From NCBI GenBank assembly GCA_043228905.1, contig JBHGNT010000015.1, positions 1,116,001-1,180,000 of the forward strand: 64,000 bases of DNA, written 5' to 3'. The translations under genes were made by a program, and so were the position numbers. This document shows positions 10,701 to 22,900 of this stretch, piece by piece; position 1 is the stretch's first letter; each line of letters starts with the position of its first letter. The notes under the pieces are model-generated. The model was given only the letters and a program-made list of their open reading frames with translations, had not been told where the DNA came from and did no database searches. This DNA is from Azolla caroliniana (lineage: Eukaryota; Polypodiophyta).

Positions 10701-12330
10701 AAATATTATGGAGAACAAAAACAAAGGAAAGGCAAGATTACCCCAGAGTTGACATCAGATCCTCTATTTTTTGCACCATTGCCCTGGAAAAACTCATGCC
10801 ATACAGTAGTAAAGGTCTTCAACATGATCAGACCTTTAATACTGAGTATCACAAGAGTGCAAAGTAATATATACAATTTCTACAGCCTGACTATCTCCAT
10901 CTCAACAATGAGAAGATCTGCGGAAAAAGAATCATTGTTGAAGGGGATGTACTGCCATTGCATTCACAGAGAACAAAATCAAAGGAAAGTCAAGTGTGCC
11001 CTGGACGAGCTCATCTCATACAGTAACAAAAGTCTTCGACATAGACAGAGCTTCATCAACAAGTATCACAAGAATACATAGTAATATATACAATATCTAC
11101 AGCCTAAATATGTCCAGCTCAACAATGAGAAGACCTGTGGAAAAAGAACCATTGTGTAGGGGGTGTGCTGCCATTGAATTCACGGAGACCAAATTCAAAG
11201 AAAAGATCTGCATTCTTCTAACGCTGACCAATTGCGCATCCCATGAATTGCTTATGCATGATAAAGCTCATGCCATATAGTAGTAAACAATGCCTTCGAT
11301 GTAGATGAAGCCCTACAGAGGGTGTTATAGCTATTTAATTTCACAATGAACAAATATAGCCCCAAAGTTGAAATCAGATTCTGCATTCTTTTCACCAGTA
11401 CACTGGGAGAGCATCCCACTAACCTGGTCATGCATGACTGAGCTCATCCATACAGTAGCAGCCAAAGTCTTTGATGTACATGGTGCCTCATCACCGAGTT
11501 TGACAAGGGTACAAAAGTAATATAACAGTTTCTACAGCCAGAATAACTCCATCTCAACAATGAGAAGAGCTGAGAAAAGAAACATTGTGCAGGGATGTTA
11601 ATGATGTAGAAAGAAAGAAAGATATATTAACGTCTTTTAAGAGGCCAAAATGGCCTATAAGACCAAATAAGAGATTACATCTTAAGTGTTGTCTCGTCTT
11701 TGACAACTCGTCTTTGAGAACAAAATAAAATAAAATAAATATTTCACAGTAAATGTAAAAGTAAATAAGATGAAAAGAAAAGAAACAAGGGAATCTGGTT
11801 TTTCGCACATGTGAGATTCTCAAGTTAGGTATATTGTAGCTTTTGTCTTCGAAAGATCTCTAGCATAGGTTGATCTAGAATGGAAATGTCTCTACCACAG
11901 TAGAGAACAAAGGCAAAAGTGGTCAAAAGTTGATATCAAATACTGCAATTTTTTCACCGCTGCCCTGGAAGATCTTCCCACTAATTGTTCGTGTATGAAT
12001 GAGCTCACACCATACAGCAGCCAAAGACTTCGATGTCAACAGAGCCTCATTGCAAGTATGACCCCCACTAACTGACCATGCATAATTCACTGCATGCTAC
12101 ATAGTAGCCAAAGTCTTTGATGTAGATGAAACATCAACGCTGATAGTAGCAAAATCGAAGTAAATGCAATTGCCCCAACGTTGAAGGACTGAGATCATTA
12201 AATGCAATAGCCAAATTCTTCAATATAGATGGAGCCTCTTCATCAAGCATGTGAGACCATCAGCTGTCCCTGATACACGACGAGGTGATATTGGAAATGA
12301 TCATTTGTACTGCAGATAATATCTGTATAA
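10701..12330. repeat. Diverged continuation of the tandem array (~210-220 bp units)
   Basis: The same landmarks recur in order with progressive divergence: 'CTTCGATGTAGA', 'TACAATTTCTACAGCC' and 'CTCAACAATGAGAAGA' (about 10908, 11119 and 11557). A further landmark is 'TGCCCTGGAA' or similar (about 10782, 10996 and 11964). Spacing is about 210 to 220 bp or twice that. No convincing exon is seen. The block could be intronic to the putative minus-strand gene whose first exon is at 13923-14072. Confidence 0.7.
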
Positions 12331-13922
12331 TGGAGCCCTAAGCAGCTAGCCTGCAAGTCAATCAGTCTTGCACATAGTAATCACTCCTAACACAAGCAAG
12401 AACATAGCCCACTCTGAGTGCCCGCTACACACTGGTGACCTTGCATCCACAATCTTCCACTGCATGTACACAACTGACATCAAATATCCGGAGACCAGAT
12501 GCATATAAACAAACTGGGAAATGCACAATATCCATTGGGTAGCAAATGTCATACTGTATAGAAATGGCATCATGTTGTCCAAACAGTCTAACCAGAATGT
12601 AATCTCCCAATCCACCCAGAATATGAAAAGAAAGACATCATAACATCTACCCATGTATCTCCCAATTTCAAAGTAAACAGCAGAGGGGCTGTCTCTCTCA
12701 GATCTAATATCGCCACTTAAGCAGTGCATGAGAACATGCATCTTCATCAAACTACTTCATGCTTCGTGAATGATCCCACTGCCCGGATATGAATTCAAGA
12801 TAACAAATTAGAGTATGCATCAATCCTGTGGTGGAAAAAATGCAACTGAAACTCAGTTTTAGTATCCATTGTAGATTTAAATGTCGGTTATACATGAGAA
12901 AGTAGGGACTATGTCTCATCAAAGAAATACTACTTTCCAGCTGAGAAGCAGGCAGGGATCCTCTACCTGCACAGTATCTGAGCAGTAAACAGAGATGGCA
13001 TCAATCATCTTCAATAATACTCGAGAAATACCATACACCTGGCCAATAAAACCAGCATTCATAAAGGAAGTGAAAGTTCATTGCAGGGCTAACATCCCAA
13101 CCAACCCAATCAACATGTGCACCCTTACCTAACTTGTAGTCCTGAGAATCTCTAGCACAGATAATCCAGTAAGATGTTGCTGCTCAATCTCCTCTCGAGA
13201 AATAAACGAGCACTGGATACGGAACAATGGAGAAAAACTTAACTCTATAAACTGGAACATGTAAAGGGAGAGATGGGATATTAGAAAGCTGTGTCAGTCT
13301 AAAGAACTGCAGCAAAAAAGTCTAATTTCTTTAAATAATCTATGAATAATTAATTTACTCTATACATCATGTTTGCAACTTCGGGTCGTCCATAGAGTTC
13401 TTTGAAGGATGATAGAATATTTTTCACATAGTAAGTATAGATAAGGTAATCATATTCAATCTGCCATGCAATTTCGGAAGCTTTGAGAAAGGTTTGCCTC
13501 ATTAAAAACCCAAAATGGAGCTCACGTTCAATAGGGCAACCAGCATACAGCTACAGAAACATGAAACTGAGCTGTTTAATCACTAAGTTGCGAATCTGAA
13601 TATGGCCTTCGAGTGCTTCTGCCCAATCAAAATTAAAATTTCCTATACATAATCAAAGTTTTAAACATAGTATTTCTTGAAGTTCAATACTTGCAAGCTT
13701 TGACATAATTTAGACTTTCGAAAACCATTTTACGCCTCCCAAGTTGAGGCAAAGATTGAAAACATCGAAGGCTTTCAAAATGTAAGGCAAGATTTTAAAG
13801 AAATTTAGGATTGCATATTCAAAACTTTGCAAGATTTCAAAGTTAAACCTTTGAATTTTTTGGGGTTTGAAATGTGAGCATAGTTGGTAGGGAAACGTAA
13901 AAGGCGGAGACTTTGAACTTAC
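12331..13922. other. No recognised gene; possible intron
   Basis: AT-rich sequence with short interrupted frames on both strands, the longest a minus-strand frame of about 130 codons at 12358-12750 that matches nothing I know. If the exon at 13923-14072 is real, this is its first intron and may hold further exons I cannot identify. Confidence 0.4.
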
Positions 13923-14072
13923 TTGGCCATGGCGGTACGTTCTAATAGACGGAGTAGGTCTAGCCTTATCAACATCATCTGTCGCGAGGCTATATGTCAT
14001 CCCTGCAGGAGGAACAATCCGAAAACGCTCTCCATCGCTCGCATAAGGAGCCCAATCAACAGGGCTCGACAT
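13923..14072 (-). CDS. Putative first coding exon of an unidentified gene
   Basis: ATG at 14072 opens a 50-codon exon beginning MSSPVDWAPYASDGERF and ending at CAA followed by a consensus donor GTAAGT (phase 0). Composition and codon use look coding, unlike the flanks. Immediately upstream (14073-14400 read on the minus strand) is a typical plant leader: (CGT/CAT)n trinucleotides, a telomere-like tract and a (CT)n tract. I do not recognise the product. No following exons could be assigned in the degenerate DNA to the left, so the gene may be long-introned or decayed. Confidence 0.45.
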
Positions 14073-14400
14073 GACGACGACGACGACGACGATGATGATG
14101 ATGACGAAGACGATGAAGGTTTCTGACAATCAGGGAAAAAAAAAGAACAAACGAGTGATCTTTCTAATATTCAGGGGAAGCTGTGGCGAGAAGGCTGATT
14201 AGGGTTAGGGTTAGGGTTAGGGTTAGGGTTAAGGTTAAGGTTAAGGTTAAGGTTACATGGTGTGTGATATGGCGAGTTGCGCGCTCTTTCTCGCTCAAAT
14301 GTCTGTGTGTGCGTCTCTCTGAGAGAGAGAGAGAGAGAGAGAGAGGTGCCGAGAGACACTACTATTTGCATTTGTTTAATGAATTTACAAAACTAGCCTT
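14073..14400 (-). promoter_or_regulatory. Putative 5' leader/promoter-proximal region
   Basis: Read on the minus strand toward ATG 14072: a (CT)n tract (about 14346-14321), a CCCTAA/CCTTAA telomere-like tract (14255-14199), then (CGT)n/(CAT)n triplets directly before the start. CT-rich and telo-box-like CCCTAA elements are common near plant transcription starts. No clear TATA box was placed. Confidence 0.4.
14199..14255 (+). repeat. Interstitial telomere-like tract, TTAGGG then TTAAGG
   Basis: About five TTAGGG hexamers pass directly into four TTAAGG hexamers. The unit is six bases, not the seven-base TTTAGGG usual for most plants. Confidence 0.95.
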
Positions 14401-15675
14401 CTCCTACGTTTGGCTTCTCTTTATAATTACATAAAAGTCATGGAAATCCCTCCTTTAACAAAAAAAAACTTTGGGATCCTGACCAATTATGGGTTTTATT
14501 TGGCAACAACTATAGAAATTATAACATTGATGCCGAAGGTCCTTTCCTTTATCTATACAGACCGAAGAGCACATTGTGGGTTGATCGGCATTCACGAGGT
14601 CAGGCGCCATTTTACAAGTGACTACTGATATTTTAGGGTGTCCCTGAGGACGGCAATCGTAGGCTGAGATTGAACAAGAATGGAGTCAGGTTTTACATAG
14701 GTCGACTCAAATTCAAGAGATAAAGAGATCGTTTTCATTGTTTCCTACGATATTCGGGATTGCATCATGTTTGGGAGATGAGCAATGCTTTTTGTATTTT
14801 ATGATAGGCATGGAATGGAGTAAGAGCATATGTACAAATATTGAAGGGATTAGTTATGTGATAGTTTTATTTATTGGAGGAAGTCCAGATTGTTTCCTCG
14901 ATGTGAGTGTTCGTCTTGCTAATTGGTTATTCAAGATGTCCCACAACCCATTTAACAATGACACCAGTCAATTGTAATATCACTTTAGTGTTTTTCACAC
15001 ATACAGAGAGAGAGAGAGAATATAGAATAGATTTTTTATCATCCATGAGGAGTCCAATTTTGACCTATGGAACCAAATAAACTTATCTTTTGCTATCTGA
15101 CTCCTTCATAAGATGGGGGGTTACTACTCTATAGTAAAAACGTGACATGTGAAAATTATGCACACACACATGTGCTCACATTATTGGTGGGGATTTAAGT
15201 ATTACACTTGCATGTGTAATAAGACATCATAATTCAGCATAACGAGAGTACGTGGTATTCATCCATCATTAGATTTTCACTGCATACATTGCATATCTTC
15301 ACACTAGAGTCACAATGTCACAATGCCATAATGCTAACTCAACACCTAGCTTGTGTGATCAGTTCAAAGAATTATTAAGGCTCTTCAAGATCCAAGGTTC
15401 GTAGGGGTAGTAAGATGTGATACGTTCTAACATTTTTGCCTTGTATAAGGACCAACATTGGGGGTTAACATTTGCTCAAATGTGCACCACAAGGATAGGC
15501 TCCATCGAAATTACTCATTGGCGATGCACTATAAATGCATGGTGGACATAGTGTTAAAATACCCATGGGAACGGTACTAATGATGTACTTGGTGTTGATG
15601 AGAGAGACCGTATAAACCATGTTTAGGTGAGAGCTCTAAGAAACAAGAATTTGACATATGTTTGCAAATTCTTAT
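14401..15675. other. Intergenic, no gene seen
   Basis: AT-rich sequence. The only recognisable item is a dispersed repeat at 15005-15160. The last bases, CTTAT (15671-15675), are the left target-site duplication of the gypsy element. Confidence 0.6.
15005..15160 (+). repeat. Dispersed repeat, partner at 46375-46525
   Basis: Shares the ordered blocks 'GAATAGA', 'CCATGAGGAG', 'GACCTATGG' and 'ATTACTACTCT' or close variants with 46375-46525 in the same orientation. It is probably a fragment of an unidentified transposon. Confidence 0.6.
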
Positions 15676-16129
15676 TGTTACCCGTTCCTTTGGGTGAACA
15701 CCTTCGATAGATCTACGTCTATCGGTCTTCAAGGGCATGGTACGTGAAGGCTCGTACAGAAGCGTCGAGAGAGATACAGGGCTCAGAGAGAAAACACTAG
15801 CGAGGTTTTGATAGGCGTGGCGGCGTGAAACTCATAGGTATAGATCGAAACACAGACTCATGCAGCAAAATAGGCACAATTAAAATATATTACTATGGCA
15901 GAAAAGGATTACAGAACACGGCCTATGGCCGGTGACCTTACGAGTTTATCTAATTCGAATGACTAAGCTAGTGCTTCCGCCTATAATTTTCTTCTCCCCC
16001 TTTTTGAGGTACTGCTCCTCGTTTAAATAACTTTTCCCCTAACACACAGCCGAGCCATCGGTGGCCCGTGATACTCGGACTCGGCGTTTGCTAATTTCCT
16101 AATTTTACATTTCTGTCCTCTGGACAACA
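15676..16129 (-). repeat. 3' LTR of the gypsy element
   Basis: 454 bp. In element orientation it begins TGTTGTCC and ends GGGTAACA. It matches 25384-25837 base for base except for about 12 substitutions and has no length difference. Confidence 0.96.
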
Positions 16130-16226
16130 CCTGGCACGCTCGTGGGACAGGACCTTGTCCGTCGGACCCACGACTTACAAAATACTAAAATATTACAAAA
16201 ATTACCTTTTAGGCGTGATCCTCGTT

Positions 16227-19200
16227 TCATTCCTCCTTTAAGATGTCGAGGATGCTTTTGGGGTCCGGGGTGGTGGCAGGGTGGTCTGGTTGGACTGTCG
16301 GTGCGGGGGGTTGAGTTTGGTCCGGGGGTGGCATATCTTCTCGGGCGTCCGCCCCGGGTGCGGCCGATTCTTCTGGTGGGGGTGTGGGTTCGTGGCCGCT
16401 AGCCTCTCCTTCGACAGGCTCTGGTACTGTGTGGACGTCCATGGGATGTCTGTTGGCCGGGGCAAGTTCCTCCTGTGCCGTGTCCGTGATCTCCTCGCTG
16501 GGAGGTTCTTCTTTCTGCTCTGTGGCCGTTGGAGGGCTGGTGGGGATGGCTGCGAGTCGTTCTCGTTCGAAGGCTTCTGCTTCCAGGCGAAACAACATCT
16601 GATCGTCATTGAAGTCCTCCATTATTTGCTCGATTGCCGCGGTGTGAGATTTTGCCAGGGACTATTAATCCTCGGTTAAATCTGCACGCAGGTTTTGAAT
16701 GCTGGCTTTGTCCATTTTGTAGAAGCCTCGGCCCCCCTTCCGTCGATTCTCGGCGTCGGCACGTAAAATATGCAATTCGGCAGCTTGGGCTGCCCATTCG
16801 TCTCCCGCGCGACTTAATGTTTCCTCGACCTTTTTGGTAAGGTGTTGGCGCTGTTTCTCGAGCAGTATGTGGATGCGTGTCTCATCCATGCCGGGTTGTG
16901 CTCGGATGGCTGTTAATTCCTGTTTTAAGCCGTCGACCTCGGCCTGAATCTTCTGTGTCCTTAGCTCATAGATGGTCTGATTGTTCTTTGCATCCGCGGT
17001 TACGAGCTAGAGAGCCTGCTCGTAACGCTTGGTGAGTTCTTCGGTGGCCTGCTCCCGTTCTTTCTGACACATGGCCCGGATTTGTTCCCATTCGACGATT
17101 CTCTCTTCTTGAAGGGCGAAGTAGGAATCCGATAAGGCATCTTTTTGCTCCGAAAGTAGCTTGCATTTGATGAAAAACTTGTCAGCCATCTCTTTAAGGG
17201 TCGTCCACTGACTCTGTAGCTCGGCATTCTCCGCGTTCATCCTCTCCTCCCGTTCGCGATTTCTTTCCTCCTGCCGCCGGTTCCAGTCGTGTGCATTGTC
17301 GAGCGCGGCCTGTAGGTCTAGAACCTCCGTCTCTTTCTTCACCACTGTGGCTGCTTATTCCTCCAGCTTGCTTTTGAGTTCGGCTTCCTTGGCCGCGGCT
17401 TGCGCTTGTACCCGACCCAGTGCTTTGTTCTGCTCATGTATCCTTTGGTCGGCCTGGGCTCTTATCTCGACCATCTGCTTGGAAGCTTCTTCTTTTAGGC
17501 GAGCCATCGCCTCTTGATGCCGTTGCTCGTGTCTCTCGGTTCGCCATTGTTCTTCTTTAAGCTCCGCACGGTAATCCCGGAGCGGGGGTTCTGTCTAGGT
17601 TGCCACCTCCTTGGTTGCACACAGTGCGGGTAGTTCGGTTTGCTCCACGGTCGTGGCCGCCTCGGTTGTTGTGCAGGCATCAACCATTTGTAACGAGTCC
17701 GTTTGTGTACTGGCCTGCACCTTCAGGATGGAGTCGGTGATGGTGCTTTCATCCATCATCGTTATACGTGGAGGCGCTGGGAGGGCCTCGGTGGTCGTTA
17801 CTAGAAGGCTCGGGACTTGTTGTTCCAGCCGGTTTTGCTCCCAAGCTGCCAGCTTCTGGTTCGCAGCGTGCCATAGTTCTGTAGCCATCTTAGCCTGTTT
17901 TTGGGCTACTTTTATCTTTCGGGCCATGTCTTTGGCTGCCCGCATAGTGCGATCCAGGTCCCGATATGCCTCGATAAGGGTCGTGTTCAACTCGGGGACC
18001 TCCATGAGGAGAGCGGCCTGTTTTGCCTGCTTCTTCCTTCCGATTTTTTGTAAAGCCCTGTCCTCCTGGGGCTCAATTTCACCTATTAGCGCGCGTTGAA
18101 TCATTTTTGTTTCGGCGTGCTCTTCCGCCATCGGAGCGGCTGCTGCGACTTGGGCTCTGGCGAGGAAGTCGACCAGCTCGAATGACGTACCGAGGCGGAG
18201 GAGCGCACTAAATTCGTAAGCCTCTGCGGGGAGGTCCTTATACCCAAGGACTTCATCCTCCGAGATCTGTGTTGTCTGCCCATGCTCGATCGTTCCCTGG
18301 TTCAGCGATGCCTCCGCAGGGGTGATGGCCAGGTTGCTCTGTCTGACCACTAAGGCTTGCTCCTGATGTGGCTCCTTTTGTTCTTCCGAGGACTCGCGGT
18401 TGAGTCGTCTTCTTTTGCTTGGTTGTGGTTGGGGTTCCGGGGCCGGTAGTGTTGTTTCCTCCGCCTTCTTCCTTTTCTGGGGTCTTGGTGGTGCAGCCTG
18501 CTGTGTGTTGGAGCGTGGGCTAGGTCCTGGGGACGTTACCGAGGGGTGCAACGTTGGCTGTCGAATGGTGACGTCATCGGCCGTGTTGTCTGTCGTGGCT
18601 ACCTCCCCCTCCCATTCTTGGCAGGTCTCGGAAACTACCCTTTTTTGTTGGGGTTGGGCGGGTGGTGGAGCAGATGCGGTTTTCTGGTCGGCGGCAGGGG
18701 GTGAAGGCGATGTGGGCTCCTCCCATGCTTCGTGGCTGATGGCCACGAATTTCTCTCTCTGCCTCCGTGGTGGTGGTGGGGACGTGAGTGCGCGAGGGGA
18801 AGGAAGCGAAGAGGGTGGGTATAGCACCATCAAAAAGTGGGTAAGAACAGACAACATCTTCTTACCGGACTGAAATGAAGCTAAGGCGGCGCGGAGTCCT
18901 TCGCCTGTGATGATTCCCCAATCGATTCTGTTTCCTTCATAAGCGCTGATGATGATGGCTGCCTTGTTCTGCGGCATGCTCGTTGGGTTCGTATGCACGA
19001 ACGCATACTCCATCAAGATACGAGCAATCTCCCCGAAAGCTTTGTTGGGCCCGCCATACGTGCGATATGCCTTCCCTGTGGCTGAGTACTCACCAAAGTA
19101 CACCTTCATCTTTGATGCCGGGGGTATGTCGACCTCATGGTCCCCTCCCTGTTGCAAGTCCAAAACAACCCGAAGCACGTTGTTGGTGATGGCTTCGGGA

Positions 19201-19622
19201 CTTATATGTTTCGCCACAGTTTGGGCATCTGGGTGCGGGGGGGCATCGATTATCTTCATGTAACCGCCCATTCCTCGTTCCTGGAGCCAGGCACGGGTTT
19301 CTGCTGAGGCGGTAAGAGGCATAGTGGAGATGGAGGCTGGGTTCGACTGTGTGGAAGCGTGAAGCAAAGTGATGAGGCGAGGGCGAGCTACAGCAGGAGC
19401 AACAGGAAGTGGAAGTCCAGCAGAGAGGTTATGAGAGCGGAAGAGGGCTTGAGAGCAAGAGCGCTTCGCATGATGAGGGTGAGATGGGGTTTCTGATCTT
19501 GATGGCAATGGAGATGGAGAGCGATAATGGTCTGTGCTGCGTTTTGGAAACGGTTTTGGTAACTTATTCCTAGGGTTTTGTGCCTGCAGCGAATCCTGAA
19601 GATTCTGAGTCGTGGGTGCCAT
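16227..19622 (-). pseudogene. Third (additional) ORF of the gypsy element, five stops
   Basis: A sense-strand frame lies between integrase and the 3' LTR, ATG at 19622, final TAG at 16227-16229: 1131 codons in one frame. It is interrupted only by TAG 17595-17597, TAA 17355-17357, TAG 17007-17009, TAA 16665-16667 and TAG 16662-16664. Each could be a Gln codon changed by C-to-T. Residues 1-100 are Ser/Pro/basic. About 105-265 looks globular (…KAYRTYGGPNKAFGEI…; …NRIDWGIITGEGL…LTHFLMVLY). About 265-460 is Pro-rich with basic clusters RPQKRKKAEE and PSKRRRLNRE (nuclear-localisation-like). About 480-1000 is mostly charged helix and coiled coil. The tail is Pro/Glu-rich. No signal peptide or membrane span is seen, so it is not env-like. 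The globular part faintly recalls the putative plant transposon-protein domains annotated in other retroelements; that is only a resemblance. Confidence 0.85.
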
Positions 19623-19902
19623 AATAAGTGACTAGCACCACGTGTCCTGAAGGTGAGTGGGGTGCTTCTAGTGCTTTGCATGTGGTTTGCATGTGTGAAC
19701 AACTTAAATAGGTACTAACTGAGTGGTGGTGAGGGGTGGAGCATAGAGAGTTGAAGGTAACTTGAACTAAGAGTGGAGGTGAGGAGTGCTCCTAAAATTG
19801 TGGGTGCCTAAGTGGGTGGTGTAGGTGTAGCTAAACAGTGGCTAACTATGGTTCATCCTACCTACTACTACTTTTATTAATTTCAAGAAGGTGGGTGAGT
19901 CC

Positions 19903-22900
19903 TTATTCAGGGGGACATGTGGCGTCCTCCGTGGTGATCTCCTGAGTCTCGTTGGTGCCGTGTGGCTTGGTAAACGGGTTGGGTGGTGTAGTCCCTCGAT
20001 ATGGTCTAAGCCGAAAACCATTGGCCCAGCTTTTGACCGTGTCGCCAGCGAGTGTGTCGAGCTAGAACGTCCCGTTGAACTCGTCGATAATCCAGAATGG
20101 ACCAGTCCACCGAAATCTTAATTTTCCCGGCATTGACCTAAGTCGTGTTTGAAAAAGAAGAACTGGTTTGCCGATGGTGAGCTCCTTCTCCAACCCATGT
20201 CGATGTCGATCCACGAAAGCCTTGCGTTGCCGTTGGTGTCGTTCGAGCTGGGCCATACTCTTTATCCTATCTTCCCCGAGTTCGAGGAGTTGTTCCAGCC
20301 GATATTGCTCGGATTCGGCCTCGAGGAGCCGTGCTTTGACTTGAACTCGGAGGCTCGGAACTTGGAACTCGACGGGCATTACGGCTTCTAACCCGAACGT
20401 CATTCGAAAGGGGGTCGATTGGATGCTTGTTTTGAAAGTCGTACGATACGCCCACAGCGTGCTCTGGAGTTTGTCATCCCAATCGGTCCTGTTTTCATTG
20501 ACGATCTTCTTCAGTATGGTTTGGAGGATTTTATTTGTTGATTCTGCCAAGCCGTTCGCCTACGGGTAGTATGGTGTGCTTTTCTTGTGCACCACCGCGT
20601 AGTGGTGTGTAAGCTCACGTATTATATGATTGATGAAGTGCCCACCTTGGTCACTAACGAGCTCGATTGGACATCCGTAACGGCACCAGAGGTGCTCGTA
20701 CACAAATTTAGTCGTGGATGCCGCCGTGTTATCTCGGAGTGCCTTAGCCTCGACCCATTTGGTGCAGTAATCCGTGGCAACGATAATATACCTATTCCCT
20801 GTTCTGGCCGCGGGTGGTTTGAAAGGGCCTACAAAATCCAAACCCCATTTTTGAAATGGGTCCAACGGAAGAATCGGCTGGTGTGGCATCCGTGATTGTT
20901 CCATTGGTTGCCCCAGACGTTGACACAAATCGCACTGCCGACAAAATTCGTGAGCGTCTTTCTTTGTTGTCGGCCACCATAATCCACTTTGCCAAACTTT
21001 CCTTGCCGTGGAATCCCCGGCATAGTGTCCCCCAGCTGCTCCCTGGTGGGCTTCCTGAAGAACAGCGTTCTTCTCGAATTGCCGAATCGCTCGGCGCCAT
21101 ATGCCGTCTGAGCCTTTGTGGTAGAGAATGTCCGAGACGAGGCAAAAATTCCGGCTACGCACTGCTAGACGTTTTCTCGTGTCCAGGGTCATGTGCTCGG
21201 GAGGTACACCGGTAGTGAGAAAATGAGTCATCTCTGTGATCCATTCATCTCCGTTATCGTCTGGTACCGTGGTCAGGTTAAATAGGCTGGCGTCCGGTAG
21301 CTCGTCGTACGTTGTTTTCGCTGGTTCTCCTGACTCAAGATGGCTCAAGTAGTCGGCGACGGCATGTTGTACCCCGGGTCGATGCTGAATTTGAAAATCA
21401 AACTCTTGTAGTAGGAGCATCCACCGAGCCAACCGTCCGGTGAGGGCTTTTTTATTGACCAAATAAATAAGGGCCGAGTGATCCACGTGAAAGGTAAATC
21501 TTCGGCCCAAGAGGTAATGCCGAAATTTATTGATGCTATAAATCATTCCGAGGGCCTCCCGCTCGGTGGTGGAGTAATTCTTTTTCGCGGTCGAGAGCCG
21601 TCGGCTGGCGTAGTACACATGCCTATACCAATTCGGGGGTGTGCATTGCATCAGAGCACTTTTGATGGCGATGTTCGAAGCATCTACGAAGACGTGAAAC
21701 GGTTGGGACCAAACAGGAGACTGGACCACCGGGGCATGTGACAACATTCGTTTCAGGGTCTGATAAGTCGTATCCTCGACTGACGTCCATTGGAAAGGAA
21801 GGCGATGGATTGCCGCGTGTAAGAGTGTCGCGAAATTGGCCAAGTGTCGTATCAGTCGGCTGTCCCACCGGATCTGTCCCAAAAAACGGCTTAGTGCCTT
21901 AACATTCGAGGGTGCAGTGGCATCCAGGATTGCCTTTACTTTATCCGGGTCCATAGCGATGCCTTCTTGACTAACAATGTGGCCGAGAAGGTTGCCGCTG
22001 GTGACTAAGAACGCGCATTTCGCCGGGTTTAAACTCAATCGAGCTTGGCGATATCGGTCCAGGCAGAGTCGTAAGTGGGTCATGTGTTCCCGTCGATTGC
22101 CATACACGGCGAAATCGTCGAGAAAAACTTGCATGAACGTCGGGATGTAGTCATGAAAGATTTCAGTGATGATGCGTTGGAACGTCGCCGACGCTGTTTT
22201 TAGACCGAACATCATAACTTCTGCTACAAAAAACGCCCCATTCCGTGACGAAAGCGGTTTTCTCCTGATCCTCCGGGTGCATTCTTATCTGGTTATAGCC
22301 GCTGAACCCGTCGAGGAAACTGTAGCATTCGTGGCTGGCTACCGTGTCGAGGACGCTATCCGTGAATGGGAGAGGGAAACCGTCGGTGACTGTTGCCGCG
22401 TTAAGCTTCCGATAGTCGACGCAGACGCGAATTTTTCCGTTCTTCTTTGGGACTACTACGATCGGGCTCAACCATGTAGCCCGTTTAACAGGGCGAATGA
22501 AGCCCACTTGGAGTAACTTGTCAATTTCCTCTTTGACTTTAGCGGCGTAGTTGGGGTTCATCCTGTAGCGCCTCTGCTGAACCGGCCGAGTGTCGGGTAA
22601 GATGTGAATTTGATGTTGGTAGTATTGAGGATCCAACCCCTTCATATCGGTGTAAGACCAAGCGAAAACATCCTGGTAGTCGGTGAGTAATTTTACGAGG
22701 CATGCCCGTTCGCCGGTTGGTAGATTATTGGCAATTTGTACCGTACGGGGGTTCTCGTCCGAACCGAGGTTTATTGTTTCCAGGGTTGATGCTTTCACTC
22801 GTTGTGAAACGGCGAGTTCGCGTTCGAAAGCTTCCCGAGCATGACGTAGCTCAGCAACTGTGGTTGCATCGGGTTCATCCTGGGGTGGTGACTCCTCCGT

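Noticed and set aside
12358-12750. Minus-strand 130-codon frame
   Set aside because: Hydrophobic, Met/Cys-rich, no domain, and lies in repeat-derived or intronic DNA. Not supportable as a gene.
13923-14126. Plus-strand frame ending in a long Asp run
   Set aside because: It is the complement of the putative first exon plus a GAC/GAT triplet repeat. The minus-strand reading has a better start, donor and leader.
14183-14434. Plus-strand frame with RVRVRV and RERERE runs
   Set aside because: It is translation of the TTAGGG/TTAAGG and GA repeat tracts.
17611-18873. Plus-strand open frames of ~160 codons within the gypsy third ORF
   Set aside because: They are antisense to a GC-rich coding frame, which routinely leaves the opposite strand open. 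No motifs, and composition is Gly/Ser/Cys-rich shadow text.
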